Below are positions 8,337 through 14,806 of a DNA stretch of 32,787 nucleotides, piece after piece. The stretch is taken from assembly GCF_009765975.1 (NCBI RefSeq), contig NZ_LMUJ01000111.1, positions 75,145 through 107,931 of the forward strand. The letters are read 5' to 3'. The notes under the pieces are model-generated. The model ran no database searches, was not told the DNA's origin, and saw only the letters and a program-made list of their open reading frames with translations. Source of the DNA: Acidisphaera sp. S103. GTDB lineage: Bacteria > Pseudomonadota > Alphaproteobacteria > Acetobacterales > Acetobacteraceae. The first letter of the stretch is position 1; each line of letters begins with the position of its first letter. The translations under genes and the position numbers were made by a program.

Positions 8337-8786
8337 ATGCGTCTCGCAGTTCTTCTGACTGTTATGATAGCTGCTTGTGTTACGATGATTGCCCTTGCGA
8401 AGGATCCAGATATGAAGGGGCGATATACGCCGGATTACTGGCGTCTGGAGAAGCCTGCTCAACAAGAGGCCACGGCGGCTCCGGAACCAGGAGCGGACGC
8501 TCCGAAGTCTGCACCGGATACGCCGAAGACATGGTACCAACAGACTATTTACCCCACCAAATGCTTTGAATCAGACCTCTCGCCGGCCGATAGTATCGGC
8601 GTCATCGTGCGCGCAGGGGAGCAAGCGCGAACGCAGGATTATGGCGATCCGTCGAACCCGTCCAAAGTCGATGTCTTCCTGAAAGAGGATGACGGTGACC
8701 AGATATTCGCAACCTATTGGCGGTCGATCGAGGCGTGCGAAGGCGACCTTCCGAAGACCCAACCGATCCCCTCAAAATACCGATAG
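8337..8786 (+). CDS. Hypothetical exported protein, 149 aa
   Basis: Starts at ATG 8337 with an AAGG box upstream. The N-terminus is a signal peptide or membrane anchor (MRLAVLLTVMIAACVTMIALAK); the Cys14-Val pair is not a canonical lipobox. A Pro/Ala-rich linker (residues ~40-65) precedes a compact domain with two cysteines that could form a disulfide in the periplasm. The preceding 144 bp hold no gene and probably its promoter, so it may be transcribed separately from the tail cassette as a lysogenic-conversion ('moron') gene. Function unknown. A short hairpin (GATAGG/CCTATC) lies at the stop codon but lacks a T tract. Confidence 0.65.
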   Translation: MRLAVLLTVMIAACVTMIALAKDPDMKGRYTPDYWRLEKPAQQEATAAPEPGADAPKSAPDTPKTWYQQTIYPTKCFESDLSPADSIGVIVRAGEQARTQDYGDPSNPSKVDVFLKEDDGDQIFATYWRSIEACEGDLPKTQPIPSKYR

Positions 8787-9089
8787 GGCCTGCCTATCAG
8801 TCGGTATCAGCCAGTAGATCGTCCAGCGTCACGGGCAAGTATCCGGCAGCGGGAGCGCACCTGGCCGCCGATCACCTCCGGTAGGGCCGGCTGGTACTTC
8901 GACATAGAGCCTGCCTCGGTTGGTTCTCTACCGCGTAGAGGTAGTGAGCCGGAGCGCGCTCGGCGCCGGAATAGCCGCCGCTGTGGGCCGCCAGTGAGAC
9001 ACTCGCCACGGCACCGAGGCTTGTGCACGTCCGCAAAGGCGAACAAGAGACTCAATCACATCCAATGACTGGTGCTTTACGTTTCGATC
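8787..9089. other. Intergenic stretch without a convincing gene
   Basis: About 300 bp between the exported protein and the convergent RHH gene. Minus-strand frames over 8807-9055 look partly protein-like near MSKYQPALPEVIGG but change character after about 15 residues. A second frame (ending PVTLDDLLADTD) takes over, as if a small gene had been frameshifted. The evidence is too thin to call a pseudogene. No tRNA, large repeat or strong terminator is seen. Confidence 0.4.
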
Positions 9090-9641
9090 TCATTGACGAT
9101 GTTTGCCCGATCGAACGAGCGGTCGCGGGCGCTTCGGAGAAGGCGCACCGCGTTTGGCACTGTCTTGCGGGTGCCAGCGGATACGGTCAGGAGGAACACC
9201 CCAAGCTTCCAGCTCACGAGACGTGAAATCCAGCAGGGCATCTTCGACCAGCCTACGCTGTGACACCTCAGAAAGGCCAGCGGCCTTGAGTTGGTTCGAT
9301 AGCCACTCCAACTTTTTCAGTGTCCGCTTCGAGAGCACCCTATTGAACTGGGCCACCTCATCGTCCCTAAATTGTTCCCACGCGAAACCCCCAGCGGGTA
9401 CTAGCACGCGGGTGTAAACGGATTGCGGTGCGTAAGTTTTCGCCGATGCCTTGATGGTCGATACTGGCTGCGCAGCATCATGAGAGGGGTCTCCGATCGG
9501 TGGGGAACCGACACCCGGCACCGAAGCGGCCGCCAAGGCGATCTCTAGCAAGCGCTGCACAGCCTCGTCGCGTGACGGAACGATTGGCTGCTTCCTGCGC
9601 CAATTATCTATACGACGACGCTGATCCATTGGTATCCGCAT
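9090..9641 (-). CDS. Ribbon-helix-helix DNA-binding protein, 183 aa
   Basis: The N-terminus (MRIPMDQRRRIDNWRRKQ followed by PSRDEAVQRLLEIAL) is a textbook ribbon-helix-helix module: a beta strand with alternating residues, helix A ending in the Pro-Ser turn, then helix B. The ATG at 9641 has AAGGA 9 bp upstream. A linker of ~60 residues leads to a second helical region (SKRTLKKLEWLSNQLK) that may be an oligomerisation domain, then a basic tail. RHH proteins usually repress their own promoter or act as ParG/Arc-like regulators. The AT-rich inverted repeats just upstream (9728-9811) are candidate sites. Most likely a phage- or plasmid-type regulator. Confidence 0.75.
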   Translation of the reverse strand: MRIPMDQRRRIDNWRRKQPIVPSRDEAVQRLLEIALAAASVPGVGSPPIGDPSHDAAQPVSTIKASAKTYAPQSVYTRVLVPAGGFAWEQFRDDEVAQFNRVLSKRTLKKLEWLSNQLKAAGLSEVSQRRLVEDALLDFTSRELEAWGVPPDRIRWHPQDSAKRGAPSPKRPRPLVRSGKHRQ

Positions 9642-9727
9642 TTAAGTCATCCTTACCATGACTCTTTGGTCCCTATCCTGATGACCTGCGCCGCAGCGGT
9701 GCGGAGGCGTTAAAGCAATACGACAGT

Positions 9728-9777
9728 TATCTATCCTTACAACCTAAATTAATGAAGCTAGGTTTGAAGTATAGATA
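9728..9777. repeat. Imperfect 19-bp inverted repeat with 12-nt loop
   Basis: The arms at 9728-9746 (TATCTATCCTTACAACCTA) and 9759-9777 match as reverse complements at 16 of 19 positions, with a 12-nt AT-rich spacer. It is about 90 bp upstream of the RHH start codon on the opposite strand sense. It could be an operator or a hairpin in a leader transcript. Confidence 0.6.
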
Positions 9778-9811
9778 GGATCCGTCCCAGTACGTATGGG
9801 AACAATCCTAT
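9775..9811. repeat. Second hairpin with internal loop, overlapping the first
   Basis: ATAGGAT (9775-9781) pairs with ATCCTAT (9805-9811), and inside it TCCCA (9785-9789) pairs with TGGGA (9797-9801), leaving a 7-nt loop. The outer arm shares three bases with the right arm of the preceding inverted repeat, so two neighbouring structures abut. Its role is unknown; operator or RNA element are both possible. Confidence 0.5.
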
Positions 9812-10063
9812 TGTTATACATCTGTACCGTAGCAGTATTGTGCGTGAAAGCGAGGAAACACGGCCCGAATGGGTGCTTGGCCGATGCCATCGCCAGCAAG
9901 TTCGCCTCCGCAATAGGTGGGCGCGGCTGGAATCCCTGGATTAGTGATCGCGTAATTGTGAACATCTCGCCGGTTCGCGCCTTGACCTAACCCACGCCGT
10001 GGCGGCGAGCGATGCGTCAATCAGGGGATGGCACACCAGGGGTGAACGCCGATGTGCAGCGCT

Positions 10064-10333
10064 TCACCCAACAGGGCGGCCATCTTGACCAGTGGCAGGG
10101 GTTTCACGGTCCCGCAGCCGCACGCCGGCGCCGCCGCCATTCTCGGGGATGAACTCGATACCGGCCCCTTCGAAAGCGCGCTGTATAGCCGCATTCGTGG
10201 ATCTATTCGCATCGACAAGGCCGCGCTCGAAACGTTTCACAGTGGCCTCGCCAACTTCAGATGCCGAGGCGAGCTGACGTGTTGTCCAGCCGACTGCAGC
10301 GCGTGCCATCCGGCACTGCTTAGGAGTGATCAT
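10064..10333 (-). CDS. XRE-family transcriptional repressor, 89 aa
   Basis: A small lambda-repressor-type HTH protein. Residues ~5-60 (RMARAAVGWTTRQLAS, SEVGEATVKRFERG, NRSTNAAIQRAFEGAG) contain the five-helix XRE fold, with the recognition helix in SEVGEATVKRFE. The tail motif IEFIPENGGGAGVRLR is shared with many small alphaproteobacterial XRE regulators. The start codon at 10333 abuts the first operator repeat. Its ribosome binding site (AAAGGGA, minus strand) lies inside that repeat, so the protein probably represses its own translation-initiation region and the divergent promoter. It has no peptidase or effector domain. It is likely the control gene of the phage element. Confidence 0.85.
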   Translation of the reverse strand: MITPKQCRMARAAVGWTTRQLASASEVGEATVKRFERGLVDANRSTNAAIQRAFEGAGIEFIPENGGGAGVRLRDRETPATGQDGRPVG

Positions 10334-10360
10334 ATGATCCCTTTAGGATCTAATGATCCT
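10334..10360. promoter_or_regulatory. Operator array, copy 1 (GATCC/GGATC repeats)
   Basis: ATGATCC at 10334-10340 and GGATC at 10346-10350 form an inverted repeat around CTTTA. A second ATGATCC begins at 10353, exactly 19 bp after the first. The array begins at the base next to the XRE start codon and overlaps its ribosome binding site. The right end overlaps a TTGACA box. The layout strongly suggests binding sites for the XRE protein. Confidence 0.7.
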
Positions 10361-10389
10361 TGACACAAGCGGAAAGCCACCTGTAGGTT
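10360..10389 (+). promoter_or_regulatory. Putative rightward promoter between the operators
   Basis: A perfect TTGACA (-35) at 10360-10365 is followed at 18 bp by TAGGTT (10384-10389), a weak -10 match. Operator copy 1 overlaps the -35, and operator copy 2 covers the expected start site near 10397. This is the classical arrangement for repression of the divergent small gene at 10445. Confidence 0.5.
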
Positions 10390-10396
10390 GTTCACT

Positions 10397-10422
10397 ATGA
10401 TCCCAAAAGGATCATACGATCC
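10397..10422. promoter_or_regulatory. Operator array, copy 2
   Basis: A perfect 7-bp inverted repeat, ATGATCC (10397-10403) N5 GGATCAT (10409-10415), is followed by a further GATCC half-site within ACGATCC at 10416-10422. That half-site is again 19 bp after the first. The unit repeats copy 1 with an offset of 63 bp, close to six helical turns, so protein bound at both copies would lie on the same face. Confidence 0.7.
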
Positions 10423-10444
10423 AAATTATCTACAAGGATTTTCG

Positions 10445-10603
10445 ATGAAAACCTCGACCCCCAACACCGCCCGCGAGCCTCGGGCGAAGCACCCAGTGTC
10501 CAAGGATCCTGCGTTCCTCGCCGACCCGGACGACAAGAGCTGCCGGGAGCTGGCCGTCTCCTGCCGGCTGGACGCCGATACGACCGAGAACATCGCTCTC
10601 TGA
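10445..10603 (+). CDS. Small hypothetical protein under XRE control, 52 aa
   Basis: ATG 10445 has AAGGA 8 bp upstream and lies 22 bp after operator copy 2. The 52-aa product is hydrophilic with a basic, Pro/Thr-rich N-terminus and an acidic C-terminal half containing CRELAVSCRLDADT. It has no recognised domain and no membrane segment. A strong hairpin terminator follows 8 bp after the stop. Divergence from the repressor and its tight operator control suggest an early phage or antirepressor-type gene (inference only). Confidence 0.6.
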   Translation: MKTSTPNTAREPRAKHPVSKDPAFLADPDDKSCRELAVSCRLDADTTENIAL

Positions 10604-10611
10604 TCAGCGAA

Positions 10612-10642
10612 GGAGGCCACGCCGACGGCCTCCGACTTTTCT
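10612..10642 (+). terminator. Rho-independent terminator or attenuator
   Basis: A perfect 7-bp stem GGAGGCC/GGCCTCC (10612-10618 and 10627-10633) with an 8-nt loop is followed by GACTTTTCT. It sits between the 52-aa gene and the 98-aa gene, so it either ends the first transcript or limits read-through into the second. Confidence 0.7.
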
Positions 10643-10677
10643 ACTGACACAACAACAAACCACGTTGAGGAATTTCC

Positions 10678-10974
10678 ATGCTCACCACCCGTCACGAGAC
10701 CGCGTCCCTGCCTGTTGCAGCCCTTGTCGCACAGGCCGATGGCCTGCTTGGCACCATCGTCACCGTGCCGCTCGATCATCCCGAGTTCGACCTCCTGAAT
10801 GACCGATGGATGAAGCTCGACTCGCTGATCCTCCAGACGCCGTCTCACAGCATCCGCGATCAGGTCGCGCAGCTCCGCCACCTGCTGGCCGTTCTGCTCA
10901 ACGAAGATGTTTCGCCGTACGCTGAAGCTCTCGCACGCAAGGCCCTGGCAGAAATGGAGACGCTGGAGAACTGA
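10678..10974 (+). CDS. Hypothetical helical protein, 98 aa
   Basis: ATG 10678 is preceded by GAGGAA at 7 bp. The 98-aa product is soluble and mostly helical, with an internal Leu-rich stretch (QVAQLRHLLAVLL) and a C-terminal charged helix (ARKALAEMETLEN). No known domain is recognised. It is downstream of a terminator hairpin and followed closely by a 36-aa ORF, so the two may form a small transcript that ends at 11164. Confidence 0.6.
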   Translation: MLTTRHETASLPVAALVAQADGLLGTIVTVPLDHPEFDLLNDRWMKLDSLILQTPSHSIRDQVAQLRHLLAVLLNEDVSPYAEALARKALAEMETLEN

Positions 10975-10998
10975 CGGAATCTGGCCGCGGGAGGGCAC

Positions 10999-11109
10999 AT
11001 GGTGTGGCCGATTGGCTGGTGGCCGCTGGCTAAAGCCTGGTGCGCCATCAGCACAAGGCAAGGCCGCTCCGAGAGGCTGATCGACCCGACGGTGAAGCTG
11101 GTGGATTAG
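10999..11109 (+). CDS. Very small ORF, 36 aa
   Basis: ATG 10999 follows GGGAGGGC at near-ideal spacing. The product begins MVWPIGWWPLAKAWC, which is Trp-rich and amphipathic, and ends in a charged tail. The stop lies 10 bp before a strong hairpin terminator, which supports it being the last gene of this transcript. A small membrane-active or regulatory peptide is possible, but function is unknown and the length makes the call uncertain. Confidence 0.4.
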   Translation: MVWPIGWWPLAKAWCAISTRQGRSERLIDPTVKLVD

Positions 11110-11119
11110 CTCCGCAGTC

Positions 11120-11164
11120 GCGGGGAGTGAGTGCTGCAATCAGCCCACTCCCCGCCGCCGTTTT
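11120..11164 (+). terminator. Strong two-part terminator hairpin
   Basis: A perfect 10-bp stem GCGGGGAGTG/CACTCCCCGC (11120-11129 and 11146-11155) encloses an inner GCTG/CAGC stem with a CAAT loop. TTTT follows at 11161-11164 after a six-base gap. It ends the rightward phage transcript. Confidence 0.7.
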
Positions 11165-11508
11165 GGTATCATCCCTGGCGCCCCCAGACTGATCCGCCGC
11201 CATGCACATTCGCATAACAGTTAAGGATACCAGGACCACTCCAAGAGGGTGGCCCTTCTGCTGCTTACCCCTCATGGCCTGGGAGCGGTAAGCGCAAAAC
11301 ACTCCCCTCAGGACGCCCCTAAGGGCACCCAAAAAGACTCCCTTCACAACCGGCGGTCGTGCGCGTCGAAAGTGTAGCATCCTCCGTGAATTGCTGCTGA
11401 TCCGCCATACGGGGTGGTTCATGCATGATTATCGGCAATTCCCTGTTTCGAGGGCGAAGGACCCGGGCCACTGGCATCCACCGCGGTCATACCTGGTGAA
11501 TGGTAGGG
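11165..11508. other. Intergenic region with several short inverted repeats
   Basis: About 340 bp between the phage terminator and the end of the Hint gene. It contains a 7-bp inverted repeat GCTTACC/GGTAAGC (11263-11269 and 11287-11293), a GCCC-CTAA-GGGC hairpin near 11316, and GGTATC/GATACC at 11165-11231. A minus-strand frame across 11048-11422 overlaps the terminator and has a Gly/Leu/Arg-repetitive, unconvincing sequence, so no gene is called. A structured RNA cannot be excluded. Confidence 0.4.
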
Positions 11509-13500
11509 TCACACGAGACGTAGAAGGCCACCATAGGCTGCGCGTATCTCGGCTTCATCGCCGGCATCCAGATACTGCGTTGCGCCACCCAGATGCAGCG
11601 TCACCTCGGCGCCCTGGTCGAACCGAGCGAACGCCGCGGCTGGCAGTTGCGCCCGGCCGTCGGTCCAGCGTAGGTGGCCATCGGCCTCATAGGCATGGAA
11701 GCCAACCGTCAACCGGTCGTCGTCGGCGTTCAGCAGCATGAACTTCGCCCCCTGCCGGACCGTCAGCTGCCGCAGCGCCACACCCAGCGGCCGCGGGTCG
11801 CGGGCGATTCCAAGCTCCGACGGCGCCCCCACGCGGGACGCGATTACCACGCCCTTGGGGCTGGACGGCAGTCGGAAGCCATAAAGCGACCCGCGCCGGT
11901 ACTCCGGGTCCACACGCGTGCCATCGACCACCAGGTGCAGATCGGGATCATCGGTCAGCGGCGGGAGCGCGCGCGGGCCGGCCCGGTCCAGCAACCGGCG
12001 CCACGCGGCGTCCACCACCGGACCGCCGGTCAGCACGGGGGCGTAAGGGTCCTGCGGCGGCTGGGCCCAGCTTTCATTCGCGTTCTGGAACAGCCAGCGG
12101 TTGCCGTCGTCGCGGTAGCTCTCGGCCGGCGCACCATTGGCCAGCAGCACGTCGTGGCTTTCCAGCTCGACATGATAGATTTCCACTTCCTGCGCCCGGT
12201 CGTCCCAAATGATGGTCCTGTGGTTAACCAGGAATTCCACCGGGATCAGCACGCCATCGAGATAAAGAGAATGCGCCTTGGTCACGTGCAGGTCCTGGTT
12301 CGGTACGTTGTCGGCCAGCGCGCCCTTGCGCACGATTACCGGCGTCGCCGCCGTGCGCCTGCCGCGGGTGGACAGCACGTTGCCCTTGCCAACCCAGACG
12401 ACCCTGCGAGGCCCGTTATGCGCCGTCGACACCATGTCGCCGGCCTTCAGCTTCTGCACCGGCACTTCGCCGGCCGGCGTGCCGATCATCGTTCCCGTTA
12501 TGAAACAGATGACCGTAATATCCGTGCCACCGCTGCCGTCGCTGGCAAGGTGAAACGACGCGCTCGTGAAGGTCCCCTGCACGTGCAGCGTTGCGTGCGC
12601 TGTGGCGGCGTTGGTCAGCACAAGCGCATTGCTGGCAAAGGTTTCGCTGACCGCGGCGAAACCGGCCAGGTCGATCGTGTCGTTGGCGCCGAACCCGGTG
12701 ATGGCGATGGTGCCAAGGCCGCTCGCCGCGGTGTTGCCGTCGACCGTCCACTTCGCACCGGTATCGAATTGCAACGTGGCGAAATTCGTGATGCCGCTGC
12801 CGTTGAAGCCGGATAGCGTGCCGGCACTGGCAGCCGATGCCAGTTCGAGGGTGTTCGTGCTGCCCGGGAGGCTTTGGATGATACCGTTGAACACAGCACC
12901 GGGGTCGACGATCAGCCGGCTGGACCCAGTGGTCGAATCGAAAAGCACCGAACCGTTGCTCGCGGTACCGGTAATCGTTCCGGCATTAACGACCGTACCA
13001 ACCCCGTTTATGCGCACACCTTCGGAACCGGCGATCGTGCCGGTTGCCAGGTTGGTGATCATTCCACCATGCACGTAGACGGCGCCGTTGTCGGGACCCA
13101 ATATGACGCCGGCATTGACGACAGTACCGGTATCTATAACATAAATGCCTTGCAGGCCGCCTGAAATGGTCCCGCCAGACTGGTTGGTGACCGAACCCGG
13201 GCCCCAGATGAAGACCCCATAGCCCGTCGCGGAGATCTTCCCGCCGCTCTGATTCGTGACAATGGCGTTGGTTACGTAGCTGCTTTGGCTGCCAAGATAA
13301 ATCGCGTTTTGAAACGGTGTGCCGCTGGAGATGATGGTGCCCGAATTCGCGATCGTCCAGCTTTTGGTCCCGCCGCCTTCGCCGTACAACGCGACGCCAT
13401 TGGCCACGGTAATCGTGCCGGTCACCGCTACCGGATTGCTGGCGGTGCTGCTCAGCGTGATACCCGTGGTATGGACCCCTGAAATGATAGTACCGGCCAT
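11509..13500 (-). CDS. Hint-domain protein with N-terminal beta-repeat region, 663 aa
   Basis: Residues 1 to ~330 consist of Gly/Thr/Asn/Ser-rich beta strands with recurring units (NQSGGTISGG, VVNAGTITGT, NLATGTIAGS), as in beta-helix surface or autotransporter-like proteins. At Cys332 a Hint_2-type domain begins: CFITGTMIGTPAG, VQKLKAGDMV, then HVTKAHSLYLDGVLIP. This is the inteins/Hedgehog fold capable of N-S acyl shift at the Cys. The remaining ~180 residues form a charged C-terminal domain. No Sec signal peptide is visible, although the start at 13500 has GGGGGGA upstream. Such proteins are frequent in Acetobacteraceae. The Hint domain may cleave the protein autocatalytically. It lies in the accessory region but need not be phage-derived. 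Confidence 0.85.
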   Translation of the reverse strand: MAGTIISGVHTTGITLSSTASNPVAVTGTITVANGVALYGEGGGTKSWTIANSGTIISSGTPFQNAIYLGSQSSYVTNAIVTNQSGGKISATGYGVFIWGPGSVTNQSGGTISGGLQGIYVIDTGTVVNAGVILGPDNGAVYVHGGMITNLATGTIAGSEGVRINGVGTVVNAGTITGTASNGSVLFDSTTGSSRLIVDPGAVFNGIIQSLPGSTNTLELASAASAGTLSGFNGSGITNFATLQFDTGAKWTVDGNTAASGLGTIAITGFGANDTIDLAGFAAVSETFASNALVLTNAATAHATLHVQGTFTSASFHLASDGSGGTDITVICFITGTMIGTPAGEVPVQKLKAGDMVSTAHNGPRRVVWVGKGNVLSTRGRRTAATPVIVRKGALADNVPNQDLHVTKAHSLYLDGVLIPVEFLVNHRTIIWDDRAQEVEIYHVELESHDVLLANGAPAESYRDDGNRWLFQNANESWAQPPQDPYAPVLTGGPVVDAAWRRLLDRAGPRALPPLTDDPDLHLVVDGTRVDPEYRRGSLYGFRLPSSPKGVVIASRVGAPSELGIARDPRPLGVALRQLTVRQGAKFMLLNADDDRLTVGFHAYEADGHLRWTDGRAQLPAAAFARFDQGAEVTLHLGGATQYLDAGDEAEIRAAYGGLLRLV

Positions 13501-13701
13501 CGTTTCCCCCCAATCGGATCGCAGAGCGATTCAGTCGGCTAACTCCCCCGAATAGTCAATATTTTGGGATTCAAAACGGTAGCATCTTCGGCACGGTGTC
13601 AGGTCGCGCGCAAGGCAACGAACATCCTCCCGCCGCGGCCGAGTTCACTTTTGGTGCTGCAACGCGCGATCCGCACGCCGAGCAGCGGAACTGCAGTTCG
13701 A

Positions 13702-13860
13702 TCAGTGGGACAGCGCGAAGCCGCGGGCGACGATGCGGGCCAGGTCAACCTCGGCATTGTGGTCGCAGTTTCGGCAGAACGCGCTGACGACGTTATCGAG
13801 CTTGCGCGCCGACAGGGCTGTGGCTAACCCGGTTCGGTTGGTGTCGCGACGGGAGGTCAT
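13702..13860 (-). CDS. Small zinc-ribbon-like protein, 52 aa
   Basis: A 52-codon frame from ATG 13860. The C-terminal half has FCRNCDHNAEVDLARIVARG: a CxxC pair followed by a hydrophobic helix. This matches the start of the small zinc-binding proteins common in alphaproteobacterial prophages, and the broken gene at 14771-15106 belongs to the same kind. Only one Cys pair is present, so the second half of the ribbon is missing and the gene may be truncated. The GAGG box sits only one base before ATG, which weakens the start. Confidence 0.45.
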   Translation of the reverse strand: MTSRRDTNRTGLATALSARKLDNVVSAFCRNCDHNAEVDLARIVARGFALSH

Positions 13861-13967
13861 GCCTCATGATGTTCTATTTACGTTCTCATGACAAGGGCCG
13901 GCCCGCCACGATGCCCGGCCGCGCAAAGAAGCATATGAGGTGCTGCATCCGGAGACGCGGAATGGCC

Positions 13968-14252
13968 TCAGTAATGCTCTGCCGTCGGATGCCGCATCTG
14001 CCAAAGCCGCTCGTGCGCTGCGACCAGACTCTCCTTGGCACGGCGCTGCTTCCCGGTCGGGAGGGTGGGGCGCCGGCTGATCATGAATTCCAGCACATCG
14101 AGCAAATCCGCGGCAATTTCTATTTCGCGTTGGTCGCAAGCATGGTGGCAGGCGATCAGGATTTTGTCGGACAGGCGCCTGGCGTAGCGTGGCTCGGACG
14201 CAAGATGGAGCTCGGGACGGGAAGCCGGTCCCTCCGGACGTTGCTCATTCAT
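13968..14252 (-). CDS. Hypothetical helical protein, 94 aa
   Basis: ATG 14252 has an excellent GGAGGGG box at 4 bp, which fixes the start although the frame stays open to 14390. The product is soluble and helical with RYARRLSDKILIACHHACDQ and a C-terminal amphipathic stretch ending in RLWQMRHP. It resembles short uncharacterised proteins I associate with Acetobacteraceae accessory regions. There is no membrane segment. An inverted repeat GGCCGG/CCGGCC just downstream (about 13900-13925) could terminate it. Function unknown. Confidence 0.6.
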   Translation of the reverse strand: MNEQRPEGPASRPELHLASEPRYARRLSDKILIACHHACDQREIEIAADLLDVLEFMISRRPTLPTGKQRRAKESLVAAHERLWQMRHPTAEHY

Positions 14253-14614
14253 GCTTCCCCTCCAACGTCTTTCGTAGGCGGACGCCAGCGCTGCCAACAT
14301 TTTTCGGAGTAACTGGTCGCCGGCCGTTGACCAGTGTGGTGCGGATGGCTTCGGCGGACCATAGCACGCCCGATGCAGGGGCGCCCGCATCGACCTTGCC
14401 GCGCGCGCGGCCTTATCGTAACGAGTAGCGCTCCCGGCGCGATGTCAACGACCCTCCGCCGTGTTCCCAGATGGGTCACCACACTGGAAGCCCTGATATT
14501 CGATCTAGCCCACCGTTCTGCATATTCGCAGAACGGTTATTGATATCGAGGCCGCATTGACGAAGTGGACAGTCACCCCCACTTTCTGGACACCGATTGT
14601 GGAGGGCTCACACG
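14253..14614. other. Intergenic region upstream of the 94-aa and 63-aa genes
   Basis: About 360 bp. The minus-strand frame continuing the 94-aa protein upstream to 14390 and an overlapping one to 14482 were considered and not called because neither has a ribosome binding site. The region holds the palindrome at 14512-14537 and, on the plus strand, a repetitive GGACAGTCACCCCCACTTTC-type stretch at about 14567-14590. That stretch is reminiscent of insertion-sequence ends, but no partner copy is present in the window. Confidence 0.4.
14512..14537. repeat. Perfect 10-bp palindrome
   Basis: ACCGTTCTGC (14512-14521) and GCAGAACGGT (14528-14537) flank ATATTC. It is 78 bp upstream of the small membrane-protein ORF. 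There is no T tract on either strand, so a protein-binding site is more likely than a terminator. It is not an alphaproteobacterial LexA box (GTTC-N7-GTTC). Confidence 0.6.
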
Positions 14615-14806
14615 ATGGGCGCTTATCTTTTTCTCTCTTTCATGGCTCTGTGGTTGGTTGCGATCGGGGCCGGCTGTGTGGCGGCTCGGACGCGGCTGCG
14701 GCGGGAAGAGCAAACGTCGGCGGGACGCGCGGCGCTTCTCGTCGCAATGACACGCATCCCATGTACCATTTCAGCAGGTTCCGACAAAAATCGCGTCGAC
14801 GCCTAA
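14615..14806 (+). CDS. Small single-pass membrane protein, 63 aa
   Basis: ATG 14615 follows GGAGGG at 8 bp. Residues ~3-22 (AYLFLSFMALWLVAIGAGCV) form one clear transmembrane helix, followed by a basic RTRLRR stop-transfer segment and a hydrophilic tail. The 3' end overlaps the broken zinc-ribbon gene on the other strand by 36 bp. No family is recognised. The combination of Shine-Dalgarno and membrane topology supports it as real. Confidence 0.5.
   Translation: MGAYLFLSFMALWLVAIGAGCVAARTRLRREEQTSAGRAALLVAMTRIPCTISAGSDKNRVDA

Larger units (their letters stand above)
9642..10063. other. AT-rich regulatory intergenic region
   Basis: The 422 bp between the two minus-strand regulator genes are clearly more AT-rich than their surroundings around 9720-9840. 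They carry two stacked imperfect inverted repeats (listed separately). Frames on both strands over 9744-9990 lack a ribosome binding site. The plus-strand one has an apparent hydrophobic N-terminus produced by the AT-rich DNA, so neither is called. The region probably contains the promoter and control sites of the RHH gene and possibly the 3' end signals of the XRE gene. Confidence 0.5.

Noticed and set aside
9744..9990. Overlapping frames on both strands in the AT-rich patch, one with an apparent membrane helix
   Set aside because: Neither has a ribosome site; the hydrophobic stretch comes from AT-rich codons and the region is better explained as regulatory.
11048..11422. Minus-strand frame across the phage terminator
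   Set aside because: It covers a strong terminator hairpin and has a repetitive LGALRGVLRGVF stretch produced by low-complexity DNA; no ribosome site.
11674..12816. Plus-strand frame opposite the Hint gene (380 codons)
   Set aside because: The Hint domain motifs fix the coding strand; this frame has no recognisable domain.
14567..14600. Possible insertion-sequence end (GACAGTCACCCCCACTTTC)
   Set aside because: No matching inverted copy, transposase or duplication in the window.
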